DNA of 64,000 nt from an uncultured Anaeromusa sp. (GCF_963668665.1 NZ_OY764902.1:1-64000), one strand, 5' to 3'; shown: positions 32,897 to 42,217, counted from the stretch's first letter. Made by a program: numbers and translations. Notes: a model not told the origin generated them from the sequence alone.

Positions 32897-34123
32897 ATGG
32901 TTAGCTTTCGTGAGTTGGCCGCTTTGCCGAATTTGGCAAAGGGGAAAGTTGTTGCCGGTATGACCGGGCAGGACCGGCTGGTAAGGTGGGTGCACTTTCT
33001 TGATTTGCCGGATGTTCTTCCTTGGGTGCAAGGCGGGGAATTGTTGATTATTACGGGTATGGGCTTGCAAGGAGATCTGCAAAAACTAACGCTTCTTGTG
33101 CAAGGAGTTATTCAAAAACAACTAGCAGGGCTTATTATTAACGTGGGTCCGTATATTGCTGAAATTCCCCAAGAAGTGTTAGACTTAGCGGAACAAGCGG
33201 CGTTCCCGGTACTGGAGCTTCCTTGGGAAGTAAAGCTAGTTGAAGTGATGCAAGAAGCGAGCAGCTATATTGTTCTGAGACAAACAGAGCAACGCTCGGT
33301 CAGCGATTTTTTTGAGCAGCTATTGCTGCAGAAATCGTCGGATAAAGAGATGCTTGTGAGGCGAGCGGATACGTACGGCTATGATTTGTCCAAACCGCTG
33401 CAAGCGGTTGTTATTCAGCCAGCTGAGTTGTCTTCCTATATTGCCGAGACAGAGCTGCAGGAAGAAGCGGATTTGGTATTGTTAAAAACCCGTATAGAGC
33501 AATATGTGCGGGATTTTTTTTCGTTGCAGCACCGGAAAGTTTTACTGACCTGGTGGATGAATGCGATTGTCATCCTGCTTCCGTGGGAAAGGAAGTTTGC
33601 GCAAAAAAATACGGATTTAGTACAAGAGCTTGTGCGCAAGCTGAAGGGAAGATATCCCCAGTTAGCTATTGTCGCTTCGTTAGGCAGCGGGGTTGAAAAT
33701 TTGGAAATGGTGCATTGCAGCTATCGTCAAGCGTGTAAATTGCTCTGGCTGGCGGAATCGACAGCGGCTACAAGGCCGGTTTATGCGTATGAACAGTTGG
33801 GCTTGTATAAATTGCTGCTGGAAATAGAACCAGAAAAGCTAGAGGAATATTATCAAGAGGTTATCGGTCCTTTGAACGAATATGACCGAATTTATAAAAT
33901 GGATTTAGCGGGCAGTCTTTTTGCCTATTTTGAAGAAAACGGCAATGTCGTTCGTACGGCAAAACGGCTTTTTTTACATCGCAATACGCTGGATTATCGG
34001 CTGAAAAAAGTAGAAGAAGCAACAGGAAAGTCCATGAATGATCCTTATGATCGTCTGACGTTGCAGTTAGGAGTCATTGTGGGGCGGCAGTTAAAGCATA
34101 ATCGTTTAAATGAAGGAGTATAA
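32897..34123 (+). CDS. PucR family transcriptional regulator
   Basis: The 408-residue protein has an N-terminal PucR domain (about 5-125, with LVRWVHFLDLPDVLPWVQGGELLIITG), a CdaR GGDEF-like middle region (about 150-290), and a C-terminal PucR helix-turn-helix (about 330-395, with TAKRLFLHRNTLDYRLKKVEEATG). Such proteins usually activate catabolic genes in response to the substrate or an intermediate. It sits between the aldehyde dehydrogenase and aminotransferase genes and is their likely activator. AAGGAGGTG lies before the ATG. Confidence 0.92.
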   Translation: MVSFRELAALPNLAKGKVVAGMTGQDRLVRWVHFLDLPDVLPWVQGGELLIITGMGLQGDLQKLTLLVQGVIQKQLAGLIINVGPYIAEIPQEVLDLAEQAAFPVLELPWEVKLVEVMQEASSYIVLRQTEQRSVSDFFEQLLLQKSSDKEMLVRRADTYGYDLSKPLQAVVIQPAELSSYIAETELQEEADLVLLKTRIEQYVRDFFSLQHRKVLLTWWMNAIVILLPWERKFAQKNTDLVQELVRKLKGRYPQLAIVASLGSGVENLEMVHCSYRQACKLLWLAESTAATRPVYAYEQLGLYKLLLEIEPEKLEEYYQEVIGPLNEYDRIYKMDLAGSLFAYFEENGNVVRTAKRLFLHRNTLDYRLKKVEEATGKSMNDPYDRLTLQLGVIVGRQLKHNRLNEGV

Positions 34124-34166
34124 CTGACTTGCGTTGTGCATGTTTCCTATAAAGCGGCGGTTTTAT

Positions 34167-34181
34167 TGTGAGTGTATCACA
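34167..34181. promoter_or_regulatory. Palindrome upstream of gabT
   Basis: TGTGA-GTGTA-TCACA is a perfect inverted repeat with a five-base centre, placed ahead of a possible -10 TACAAT (34205-34210). It is a candidate site for the PucR regulator. It also lies within a larger pair of overlapping inverted repeats: GCGGCG/CGCCGC and GGTTTTATTG/CAATAAAACC. Confidence 0.4.
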
Positions 34182-34293
34182 TGGTCGCCGCCGAATTCCT
34201 TTGCTACAATAAAACCAGAATAAGGAACTAGTTAACGGAGTTTTTGACAAGCTTGAAAACTCAGCAAGCGCTAGTAAAGAAGCAAGGCGATGA

Positions 34294-34328
34294 AGCCGGA
34301 ATTATATCTTTAGGATATAGTTCCGGCT
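34294..34328 (+). other. Strong hairpin directly before gabT
   Basis: AGCCGGAATTATATC (34294-34308) pairs over 15 bases with 34314-34328 (one G-U), loop TTTAG, then ATTGTTCTT. The tail is poor in T for a terminator. It lies ten bases before the gabT ribosome site, so it is a possible attenuator or a stabilising 5' end. Confidence 0.5.
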
Positions 34329-34354
34329 ATTGTTCTTGTGAGGAGGGGTAAAAA

Positions 34355-35674
34355 ATGATTGCAACAGAAACAAAAACAGAGGCTCTTTTGAAACGGAAGC
34401 AAGCGGCAGTAGCCAGCGGTATTGCTAACTCGACATCTATTTTTGTCGAAAAGGCCAGCGGGGCCGTAATTACCGATGTGGAAGGGCGAGAATATCTGGA
34501 TTTTTATGCAGGTGTCGGAGTGTTAAATGCCGGCCACTGTCCGAAGCCAGTAGTGGAAGCCGTCAAAAAACAAGCGGATAAATTGCTTCATTCCTTTTTT
34601 GCCATCGCCATGTATGAACCCTATGTGGCGTTAGCGGAAAAAATGAATCAAATTGTACCTGGAAAGCAGCCTAAGAAAACGATGTTTGCCAACAGCGGCG
34701 CAGAAGCGGTTGAAAATGCGGTGAAGATTGCGCGTCAAGCTACCAAGAAGACAGGGATTGTATCGCTGGAATGCGGTTTTCATGGACGGACGCTGATGGC
34801 CATGGCGCTTACTAGCAAGGTGAAGCCCTATAAGCATGGCTTTGGCCCGTTTCCTTCCGATACGTATAAAGTTCCCTCAGCGTACTGTTATCGGTGTCAA
34901 TTCCAATCAACCTATCCAGGATGCGGCATGCACTGTTTAGAGCATTTTGATCGCTTCTTTGCAGCTGAGGCGGCTTCCGATCAAATTGCGGCGGTTATTG
35001 CCGAACCCATTCAAGGAGAGGGCGGGTTCATTGTTCCGCCTCAAGATTATTTCTCCGGCCTGAAAGCGATTTGTGAGAAAAACGATATCCTTTTTATTGC
35101 CGATGAGATTCAGACTGGCTTTGCACGTTCTGGAAAGATGTTTGCCATCGAACATTGGGGCGTAGAACCGGATATCATGACTACGGCGAAATCAATTGCT
35201 GCCGGCATGCCTCTGAGTGCTGTTACTGGCAAGGCGGAGGTAATGGATGCGCCTGGAGCCGGTGGAATTGGCGGTACCTATGGCGGCAATCCTCTGTCTT
35301 GCGTTGCTGGTTTGGAAACGATTCGCTATATGGAAGACAATCAGTTATGTCAGCGGGCTCAGCATATTGGCGATGTAACCATGAAGCGTCTGCAAAATTT
35401 GCAGGAACGGTGCGCGGCGATCGGAGATGTGCGGGGCTTGGGCGCCATGATTGGCATTGAGTTGGTAAAAGATCGGAAGACGAAGGAGCCTGCTAAGGAA
35501 ATGGCGGCTAGCGTGATCAAGCTGTGTTTAGAAGACGGCCTCTTGGTGATTGGAGCCGGTATTTACGGAAATGTGATTCGCTTGCTGATTCCGTTGGTGG
35601 CTACAGATGCTCAATTGGATCAAGGACTTGGAATTTTGGAGAGAAACATTCAAAAAGCGGCAGCTGCATGCTGA
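34355..35674 (+). CDS. gabT: 4-aminobutyrate aminotransferase
   Basis: This is a class III PLP-dependent aminotransferase of 439 residues. NSGAEAVENAVKIAR, HGRTLMAMALT, the PLP-binding DEIQTGFARSGK, and the Schiff-base Lys279 in TTAKSIAAGMPLS are present. The GIGGTYGGNPLSC end matches GabT. It moves the amino group of GABA to 2-oxoglutarate, giving succinate semialdehyde for the dehydrogenase encoded nearby. A cysteine-rich stretch (CYRCQFQSTYPGCGMHC) is typical of one GabT branch. GAGGAGGGG precedes the ATG. Confidence 0.93.
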   Translation: MIATETKTEALLKRKQAAVASGIANSTSIFVEKASGAVITDVEGREYLDFYAGVGVLNAGHCPKPVVEAVKKQADKLLHSFFAIAMYEPYVALAEKMNQIVPGKQPKKTMFANSGAEAVENAVKIARQATKKTGIVSLECGFHGRTLMAMALTSKVKPYKHGFGPFPSDTYKVPSAYCYRCQFQSTYPGCGMHCLEHFDRFFAAEAASDQIAAVIAEPIQGEGGFIVPPQDYFSGLKAICEKNDILFIADEIQTGFARSGKMFAIEHWGVEPDIMTTAKSIAAGMPLSAVTGKAEVMDAPGAGGIGGTYGGNPLSCVAGLETIRYMEDNQLCQRAQHIGDVTMKRLQNLQERCAAIGDVRGLGAMIGIELVKDRKTKEPAKEMAASVIKLCLEDGLLVIGAGIYGNVIRLLIPLVATDAQLDQGLGILERNIQKAAAAC

Positions 35675-35700
35675 TTTTGCGAAGGTAGGCACACTTGGGC

Positions 35701-35744
35701 AAAGACGCCTGCGACACCTAACGGGGTGTTGCAGGCGTCTTTTA
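35701..35744 (+). terminator. Terminator after gabT
   Basis: AAAGACGCCTGC pairs with GCAGGCGTCTTT, with an inner ACACC/GGTGT stem, followed by TTATA. Read-through to the permease is possible because the T run is short. Confidence 0.75.
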
Positions 35745-35797
35745 TATAAATCAGCGTGTGAATGTTGTGTTGTGGTTTGTTAAGAGGGGGGCTGTAC

Positions 35798-37201
35798 ATG
35801 GAAAAGAGAGAGTTTGCCAAGGAAAACCTAAAGAAAGACTTGAAAAATCGACATATTCAATTGATTGCCATCGGCGGGGTTATTGGCGTGGCGTTGTTTA
35901 TGGGTTCCGCGGCCGCAAGTAAGATGGCAGGTCCGGCATTGACGCTGGCGTATGCCCTGGGCGGCGTCGTTATGTACTTTGTGCTAAGGGCTTTGGGAGA
36001 AGTTACGGTGGAACATCCTGTGTCCGCTTCGTTCTCCGGATATGCCAAAACTTTTTTCGGACCTACGGTTTCCTTTATTACCGGCTGGACCTATTGGTAC
36101 CAGTGGGTGGTGCTGGCAATGTGCGAAATTGCCGCAGTAGGTATTTACGCGCGATACTGGTTTATTGATACGCCGCAGTGGTTGGCGGCGCTGGTTTGCT
36201 TAGGGTTGATTGCAGCGGTGAATTTGGCCGCCGTCAAATATTACGGGGAATTTGAATTTTGGTTTGCTCTAATTAAAGTTGTTACTATTATAGGGATGAT
36301 TTTCTTAGGCTCCGCTATGATTTTGTTTGGTATCGGAAATGGCGGCGAGGCGATTGGGTTTTCAAACTTATGGGCGCATGGCGGCTTTATGCCGTTTGGC
36401 CTGAAAGGCGTTGCCATGGCCTTGGTTATGGTAGTATTTGCTTATGCCGGCGTTGAAATGATTGGTATTACTGCGGGAGAAGCGGAAGATCCGAAGCATT
36501 CTTTGAAATCAGCCATTGATAAAGTGTTCTGGCGTATCCTCATTTTCTATGTTGGTACGATGACGGTTATCCTTTCCATTTGTCCGTGGGATACATTGCC
36601 TAAAGGGGTAAGTCCGTTTGTGATTATCTTTGAACGCATGGGAATTCCCTATGCGGCAGGAGTTATGAACTTTGTCATTCTTTCCTCGGCGGCGTCCTGT
36701 CTGAACAGCTGTATCTATGTGTGCGGGCGGATGCTTTACGGTTTATCTCTGCGGGGAGAAGCTCCCCGGTTTTTGGGAACTCTTTCGAAACATCAAGTTC
36801 CTGCCAATGGAATTTTGTTTTCCAGCGCAGCTTGTCTGGTTGGCGTATATTTAAACTTTTCCTATCCAGATACGGTGTTCTATTTTATGTCAGCGTGTAC
36901 GGTCACTGGATGTATTTGGACTTGGGCTCTTATTATGTGTATTCACTTAAAATGGCGCAAAGGCTTAAGCGAAGAACAATTTAACCGCTTGCAGTATAAG
37001 ATGCCTCTTTTTCCGTACGCAAACTACGGTGTGCTGCTTTTCTTGGGGGCCGTTGTATTAGGGATGAGCTATGACCCGGATAATTTAGTGGGCCTTTACG
37101 TGGCGCCATTCTGGTATGGAGGCTTATTCTTGGTATATCAAGTCTTGAAGAGCCGCAATAAAGCGGTCGCCGTAGTGGAAGAGCGTTGCCAGGCCAATTG
37201 A
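35798..37201 (+). CDS. Amino acid permease (APC superfamily, AAT/GabP-like)
   Basis: The transporter of about 467 residues has 12 predicted helices. The N-terminal RHIQLIAIGGVIGVALFMGSA and the FAYAGVEMIGITAGEAEDP region near residue 215 are typical of the AAT family, which includes GabP, AroP and ProY. The start is ATG at 35798 behind AAGAGGGGGG. Its place behind gabT suggests GABA uptake, but related permeases carry other amino acids. Confidence 0.9.
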   Translation: MEKREFAKENLKKDLKNRHIQLIAIGGVIGVALFMGSAAASKMAGPALTLAYALGGVVMYFVLRALGEVTVEHPVSASFSGYAKTFFGPTVSFITGWTYWYQWVVLAMCEIAAVGIYARYWFIDTPQWLAALVCLGLIAAVNLAAVKYYGEFEFWFALIKVVTIIGMIFLGSAMILFGIGNGGEAIGFSNLWAHGGFMPFGLKGVAMALVMVVFAYAGVEMIGITAGEAEDPKHSLKSAIDKVFWRILIFYVGTMTVILSICPWDTLPKGVSPFVIIFERMGIPYAAGVMNFVILSSAASCLNSCIYVCGRMLYGLSLRGEAPRFLGTLSKHQVPANGILFSSAACLVGVYLNFSYPDTVFYFMSACTVTGCIWTWALIMCIHLKWRKGLSEEQFNRLQYKMPLFPYANYGVLLFLGAVVLGMSYDPDNLVGLYVAPFWYGGLFLVYQVLKSRNKAVAVVEERCQAN

Positions 37202-37378
37202 AAAAGCAGGCGCGTGTTGAGGCGACCCTAATAAATTAGACTTTATAGCGTATCAGTTTTTACTGGTACGCTATTTTGGTGTAGCATTAAGATGAAGGAC
37301 TATGTTTAAGGATAAGTTAGAATTGAAAATTGTAATAAAATGTAATTGACTATAATTGCTTAGAAAGTTAGACTGAAC

Positions 37379-37407
37379 TTACAATAAAACGATTCTATTA
37401 CTATAAT
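37379..37407 (+). promoter_or_regulatory. Promoter of the c-di-GMP riboswitch transcript
   Basis: TTACAA (37379-37384) and TATAAT (37402-37407) are 17 bases apart, immediately before the riboswitch. Confidence 0.65.
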
Positions 37408-37424
37408 GTTTTCCAATAAAACTG

Positions 37425-37515
37425 TAAAAAGCAAACTTGCCGAAAGGTAAGGACGCAAAGCTATGGGTCTAAGGACGGTTGTCTATGACTGCCAGGTTGC
37501 CGGGGCTTATCGCCA
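37425..37515 (+). ncRNA. Cyclic di-GMP-I (GEMM-I) riboswitch
   Basis: The conserved core is clear: AAAGCAAACTTGCC, a GAAA tetraloop, GGTAAGGACGCAAAGC, then GGGTCTAAGG, and the closing CTGCCAGGTTGCC. These are the ligand-contacting and tetraloop/receptor parts of the GEMM-I class. The next element is an intrinsic terminator, so c-di-GMP binding should decide whether transcription continues into the GGDEF/HD-GYP gene. Whether ligand turns the gene on or off was not resolved from pairing alone. Confidence 0.92.
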
Positions 37516-37556
37516 TAAAAAACACCGGCCAGATTTTGGCCGGTGTTTTTTATGAA
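37514..37556 (+). terminator. Riboswitch-controlled terminator
   Basis: An 18-base stem (37514-37531 with 37537-37554), loop GATTT, carries six T in its descending arm. It lies between the riboswitch and the coding region, 125 bases before the start codon. Confidence 0.85.
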
Positions 37557-37679
37557 AAAAGCTTAACCAACAAGAAGGCGGCAGTATAATTTATCACTTA
37601 GCAGGCACGGCGAACATACAGTAAGAGTTGCTGAAATCTGAGTTGTGGTTAATAAATAGGAAGTCTAGGAGGTTTACAC

Positions 37680-40600
37680 TTGCAGCACAAAATAAGATTT
37701 TTGCGAAATTGGCAATTTCTAAAACGCTTTCTTTTACTATGCTCCGCCTGCTTACTTACCATTGTCTGGACGGGAACGTTGAGTTTGCTTTATTTTGAAC
37801 ATCGAACAGTGGTTGAAGAAGCCAAGCATGATTGCGAGCGTATGGGAATGGCTCTGGAAGAGCATGTTCGTCGTGTGCTGAATACAAACGAATTTTACTT
37901 AAATCACATGAGAGATGAATATGAGCAAACCTATGCCAGGACTCCAGGGATGGAAAGACTGTTTCGGCAAATTCGTTTGGATCCTATATTGGCAGCCGGT
38001 ATAGTAGATAATAAAGGGAATTTTGTCTTAAATACGATTGGTGAAGGCCAAGGAATTAATATAGCGGATGTTCCTCATTTTTTGTACCATATCGAAAGTG
38101 GCCGTGATGAACTGTATATTGGCAAGCCGTATAAAGGGAAAACATCTCAACGGCTTAGTATTCATTTAACGAAGCGCTTGGCCTATCCGGATGGACAATT
38201 TGCTGGCGTGGCCATTATTGCAATGAAACCAGAATATTTCTCTTCTTTTTATCAGGAAATGAATTTTTCTCGAAACTATACGATTCGAATTATAGGACTA
38301 GATGGTGTTGTACGGGCTAGTTGTCGCGAGAGTGAAATTGGCAACAACCTAAGTCAGGAACCTGTCTTTCAACAATTGGAAGTACAAGAAGATGTCATAA
38401 CTAAAAGCTATGGAGATTTCTTTTCAACACAACCTATAGGGCGGTTGGTTGAAAGCTATAGAAAGATGCAAGACTATCCCCTTGTTATTCAAGTGGGGAC
38501 TTCGCAAGACGTATTGAACTTATACTACCAGCATAGAGCCATATATTTGCTGGCGGCGTCTATGCTTAGCATTGGCATTGTTTTGGCATCTATCTACCTA
38601 TTGTCTAGCCTTCGTAAACAACATAAAGAAGAAATGTGGCTGCGTACATTTATCGCGCATACGCCGATCGTGTTTTATGCATTAGATAGTCAAGGCAACT
38701 TCACTCTTGCGGAGGGGGAAGGCTTGCAAAATGGCGGCGCCCATGGAATTTGCCGTGAAGTAGGCGCATCGGCTTTTGCTGTGTATAAAGACTACCCAGA
38801 GCTTGTGAGCCATGTGCAGTGCGCTTTGCTTGGGGAAACGGTGGTTGGAGAATTTTTAGTTCAAGATCGGTGGTGGAGCCACCAGTTAATTCCTTTGAAA
38901 AATGAAACTGGTTCAGTGTGGGCGGTTGTAGGCGCCGCCCTTGATATTACGGAGCGGGTTCAAGTAAAACAAAAGCTGCAGGAACATTACGAGCAGTTAA
39001 GCGCTACCCATGAAGAGTTGCTTGCAACAGAGGAAGAACTGCGCGAGCAATACCAAAAAACGGCGCAGGCCAATCATGAACTTCTTTCACATAATGCGTT
39101 GTTGAAGGCGTTAAGTGAAGTATCCTCTCAAATGTTGGCTCAAAAAGATGTGGATAGCCTGCTTGCGATCATCATTTCTTGGGCTACAAGAAGCACTGGT
39201 TCTGTGCATGGAAGCGTAGGGCTGCTGGACGAGGCGAAGCAGGTTATCGTAGGATTAGGCGGAGTCGGCTTATTTGCTCAAAAAGAGCATCTTGGAATTA
39301 ATCTTTCTTTAACATCCGGAATTATTGGTGAAGTACTTCGTACTAAAGAAGCTTGTATCGTGCACAATTATAAAGAGTGGCCCAAGAGAAATACGCATCC
39401 TTCGCTAGCGGAAGTTTGTTGTTTTGCCATGGTGCCAATGAAGAAGGAAGACCGTATACTCGGCGTTATTGGTGTTGCCTTTACGGACGAGCAGCGTGTT
39501 TTTGGGGAAAAAGAAATGAACACACTGATTCCGTTTGCGGAGCTGGCAGCCATTGCCGTTGATAATGCGCAAACCATGAAAGCCTTAGCAATTAGCCAAA
39601 AACAAGCGGTGGATATTTTTGAAGCGGCAGGGGATGGTTTGATCGTTTTTGATGGTGAAAGCGGCGCCATACTGAAGGCAAACCGAAGGATTGAAGAACT
39701 TTTTCAGTGTTCACAACAGGAACTGCAAGAAAGCGGCTTGGCGGCACTGGTGCAAGGGGTAGAGCAAGAGCAAACTATGCAAGTGATTCAGACCGTCATT
39801 GCAGAAGGAACCTATCCAATTTATGAAAGAGAGATTCGTAATCGTGAAGGCAAGCGGTTAATTCTAGAAGTTAGTGCGACTGCCGTGAAATTTGAAAATA
39901 AGCCATGCTGTTTGGCGGCGCTTCGAGATATTACCGCGAGGCGTGAAGCCGAAGAGCATGCAGAGTATCTGAGGCAGCGCGATAGTATGACTGATGTGTA
40001 TAATCGTTCTTTTTTTGAAACCGATCTTAGAAAGATAAAAACAGAAAACAAACAGAATGTCGGCATTTTAATTTGCGATGTAGATGGCCTTAAACTAATC
40101 AATGACACGTTGGGGCATACGCAAGGAGATTTGCTTTTAAAACAAGTGGCCACTTTGTTGGAACAAGAGCTTTCATTTCCAGATTATGTTGCTAGGGTCG
40201 GCGGAGATGAGTTTGTAGTGGTTCGGTTTGATACTTCGCCCAATAGCATGGAAGAATTGGAAAAAGCCTATCAAAAACGCTTGCAAATTTACAATGAAAC
40301 GTACTTGCAACTGCCATTGAGCTTGTCCATGGGATGGGAAATTGCGGAATGCTCTGCAGAGGCAGAGCAAGCTTTAAAGCTTGCAGATTCCTATATGTAC
40401 CGGCAAAAAATACATCAAAGCCATAGTGTGAGGCATTCGATAGTCCAGACGCTGATGAAGGCGTTAGAGGAACGCGATCATATTACCGAAGGCCATGCGG
40501 ACCGCTTGAGCGTTATGTTGGAAGAGATGGGACGCTGTCTTGGTTTGCCAAGCAGTGCGGTTGCAGATTTGCGTTTGTTTGCTAAATTTCATGATATGGG

Positions 40601-40994
40601 CAAGGTGGGTATCCCTGACAGCATTTTGAAAAAACCGGGAAGGCTGACACTGGATGAAATGAAGATTATGCAGCAACACTGCGAAATTGGGTTTCGTATT
40701 GCGAAAGCCTCTATTGATTTGGAGCCGATTTCAGATTGGATTTTAAAACATCATGAAAATTGGGACGGCTCAGGGTATCCCTTAGGGTTAGCAGGCGAAG
40801 CGATTCCTTTGCAGTGCCGGATATTGAGCATTGTGGATGCCTATGACGCTATGACTAGCGACCGCCCTTATCGAAAAGCCATGACTAAGAAGGATGCTAT
40901 TGAAGAATTGCTTCGTTGCAGCGGTTCGCAGTTTGAACCGGAATTGGTTGATTCTTTTTTGTCATTGTTAGCCAACAACGAGAGTGATCGTTAA
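37680..40994 (+). CDS. Membrane sensor with Cache, PAS, GAF, PAS, GGDEF and HD-GYP domains
   Basis: The protein has 1104 residues and a TTG start nine bases after AGGAGG. Two membrane segments (about 15-37 and 288-307) frame an extracellular Cache domain. Inside follow a PAS-like domain (about 320-425), a coiled coil (about 425-470), GAF (about 475-640), PAS (about 640-755), GGDEF (about 760-915) and HD-GYP (about 925-1100). Both catalytic motifs look intact: RVGGDEFVVV, and HDMGKVGIPDS with HHENWDGSGYP. The RxxD inhibitory site is missing. It can in principle make and break c-di-GMP, and its own synthesis is under a c-di-GMP riboswitch. Confidence 0.94.
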   Translation: MQHKIRFLRNWQFLKRFLLLCSACLLTIVWTGTLSLLYFEHRTVVEEAKHDCERMGMALEEHVRRVLNTNEFYLNHMRDEYEQTYARTPGMERLFRQIRLDPILAAGIVDNKGNFVLNTIGEGQGINIADVPHFLYHIESGRDELYIGKPYKGKTSQRLSIHLTKRLAYPDGQFAGVAIIAMKPEYFSSFYQEMNFSRNYTIRIIGLDGVVRASCRESEIGNNLSQEPVFQQLEVQEDVITKSYGDFFSTQPIGRLVESYRKMQDYPLVIQVGTSQDVLNLYYQHRAIYLLAASMLSIGIVLASIYLLSSLRKQHKEEMWLRTFIAHTPIVFYALDSQGNFTLAEGEGLQNGGAHGICREVGASAFAVYKDYPELVSHVQCALLGETVVGEFLVQDRWWSHQLIPLKNETGSVWAVVGAALDITERVQVKQKLQEHYEQLSATHEELLATEEELREQYQKTAQANHELLSHNALLKALSEVSSQMLAQKDVDSLLAIIISWATRSTGSVHGSVGLLDEAKQVIVGLGGVGLFAQKEHLGINLSLTSGIIGEVLRTKEACIVHNYKEWPKRNTHPSLAEVCCFAMVPMKKEDRILGVIGVAFTDEQRVFGEKEMNTLIPFAELAAIAVDNAQTMKALAISQKQAVDIFEAAGDGLIVFDGESGAILKANRRIEELFQCSQQELQESGLAALVQGVEQEQTMQVIQTVIAEGTYPIYEREIRNREGKRLILEVSATAVKFENKPCCLAALRDITARREAEEHAEYLRQRDSMTDVYNRSFFETDLRKIKTENKQNVGILICDVDGLKLINDTLGHTQGDLLLKQVATLLEQELSFPDYVARVGGDEFVVVRFDTSPNSMEELEKAYQKRLQIYNETYLQLPLSLSMGWEIAECSAEAEQALKLADSYMYRQKIHQSHSVRHSIVQTLMKALEERDHITEGHADRLSVMLEEMGRCLGLPSSAVADLRLFAKFHDMGKVGIPDSILKKPGRLTLDEMKIMQQHCEIGFRIAKASIDLEPISDWILKHHENWDGSGYPLGLAGEAIPLQCRILSIVDAYDAMTSDRPYRKAMTKKDAIEELLRCSGSQFEPELVDSFLSLLANNESDR

Positions 40995-41020
40995 AAGTGC
41001 AGAATAAGCCGTTACTTAGT

Positions 41021-41063
41021 ATAAAGCGAAAAAACGTTCCCAGCGGGAACGTTTTTTCGCTTT
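41021..41063. terminator. Bidirectional terminator between convergent genes
   Basis: A perfect 20-base stem (41021-41040 and 41044-41063) with a three-base loop carries A6 and T6 blocks. It serves the GGDEF/HD-GYP gene and the minus-strand secreted protein. Confidence 0.92.
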
Positions 41064-41076
41064 ATCACAAGTCGTT

Positions 41077-41526
41077 TTACTGGACAGGTTTCTTGGCGCT
41101 GTTCGTGCTCGCGGAGCGGTGCTGCGGATATAATTCTTTGGCCACTATTTTGGCCTGAGCTTCGCTAAGTCCAGCCCCGGTAATCAGATCGCTTACTGTA
41201 TTGTGAGTCCGAGTGATTTTTAATTTGTTTTTAGAATAAGCTTCACGTTCTGCAGGGGTCATTTTTTTGGTCTTTTTATATTCTGCACGGCGTTCTGCAT
41301 CTTTTTTCTTATACATGGCAATGATTTTTCCTTTTTGCTGGTTGGTTATGGTTCCCTGAGCGACCAGAACTTTTAAGGTCTCTTCTGTGTGCTGCATAAA
41401 GGTTTTAAAGTAGTCTTGCTGCGGGACGGTTTGGGGGGCGCCAGCCAGAGCGACTCCAGCGAAGCTGAAACATAGCAAGCCAAGAAGAAGGGAACGGCAA
41501 ATTTTTTTCAAATGCATGAGCAGCAT
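41077..41526 (-). CDS. Secreted protein of unknown function
   Basis: The 149-residue protein has a Sec signal peptide ending at about AGVALA, then a basic, helical, lysine-rich body (MYKKKDAERRAEYKKTKKM) and a C-terminal small domain (NTVSDLITGAGLSEAQAKIVAKELYP). The start is ATG at 41526, eight bases after AGGAGG; an upstream TTG adds two residues. I do not recognise the family. It could be a periplasmic helical protein; nothing ties it to its neighbours. Confidence 0.75.
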   Translation of the reverse strand: MLLMHLKKICRSLLLGLLCFSFAGVALAGAPQTVPQQDYFKTFMQHTEETLKVLVAQGTITNQQKGKIIAMYKKKDAERRAEYKKTKKMTPAEREAYSKNKLKITRTHNTVSDLITGAGLSEAQAKIVAKELYPQHRSASTNSAKKPVQ

Positions 41527-41782
41527 CGGCAAATCCTCCTAAACAATATTTCTATTACATTGTAGACGCAAAACAAGGACTAGTTCAATGCTTTTTTACC
41601 AGGTTAAAAAAGTGTCTAACGAGATTGATTTCCAGAACCAAAAAGACGAAAAAGAAAGATTTTTTTGACAATATCTAGTGGATTCTGTTTTTACGAAAGG
41701 AATAAGCAAAGTTTTGTTGAAGTAAAACATAAAATGATAACTATGTAATGTTGTAAGGGGGTTGTGAAAGGAGGCGACAGTT

Positions 41783-42217
41783 ATGAAGCGTTTGCTTGGA
41801 ATTATGATTTTGGCAGGGTGCCTAACTATTTGGCAAACAGGAATTTGTGCTGCGTATACGGTGACATCTCCATTCGGTATGCGCATACACCCGATTCATG
41901 GTACTTGGCAGTTTCATAATGGCGTGGATTTAGCATTGGATTACGGTACGCCGATTGGAACCTTATGGGATGGACAGGTTATTTATGCTAACCAATGGAG
42001 CGGTTATGGAAACTGCGTGGTAGTAGCTCATGCTAATGACGTATATACGCTTTATGCGCACTTAAGCCAGGTTGCAGTGAATGAAGGCGCGTATATAGGC
42101 GCGGGAACGTTAGTGGGTTATGTAGGAAACAGCGGGTATTCAACAGGGCCGCATTTGCATTTGAGCATTTGGCAGGGAAGTCAATGGATCGATCCGTTGA
42201 GTGTAATTGGACCATAG
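41783..42217 (+). CDS. M23 family peptidase (LytM-like), exported
   Basis: This small zinc peptidase of 144 residues has a signal sequence and one M23 domain. The zinc ligands are visible as H-x3-D in FHNGVDLA and the HLHL motif near residue 125; GYGNCVVVAHANDVYTLYAHL is the family core. LAGC at residues 10-13 resembles a lipobox, so it may be a lipoprotein; a cut after GICA is the alternative. It should cleave peptidoglycan cross-bridges. It precedes the pilus locus by 125 bases and might help the pilus cross the wall (inference). Confidence 0.9.
   Translation: MKRLLGIMILAGCLTIWQTGICAAYTVTSPFGMRIHPIHGTWQFHNGVDLALDYGTPIGTLWDGQVIYANQWSGYGNCVVVAHANDVYTLYAHLSQVAVNEGAYIGAGTLVGYVGNSGYSTGPHLHLSIWQGSQWIDPLSVIGP

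Noticed and set aside
34167-34181. TGTGA-N5-TCACA as a CRP/FNR-type site
   Set aside because: The centre is five bases, not six, and no Crp/Fnr gene is in the window; it was kept only as a candidate regulator palindrome.
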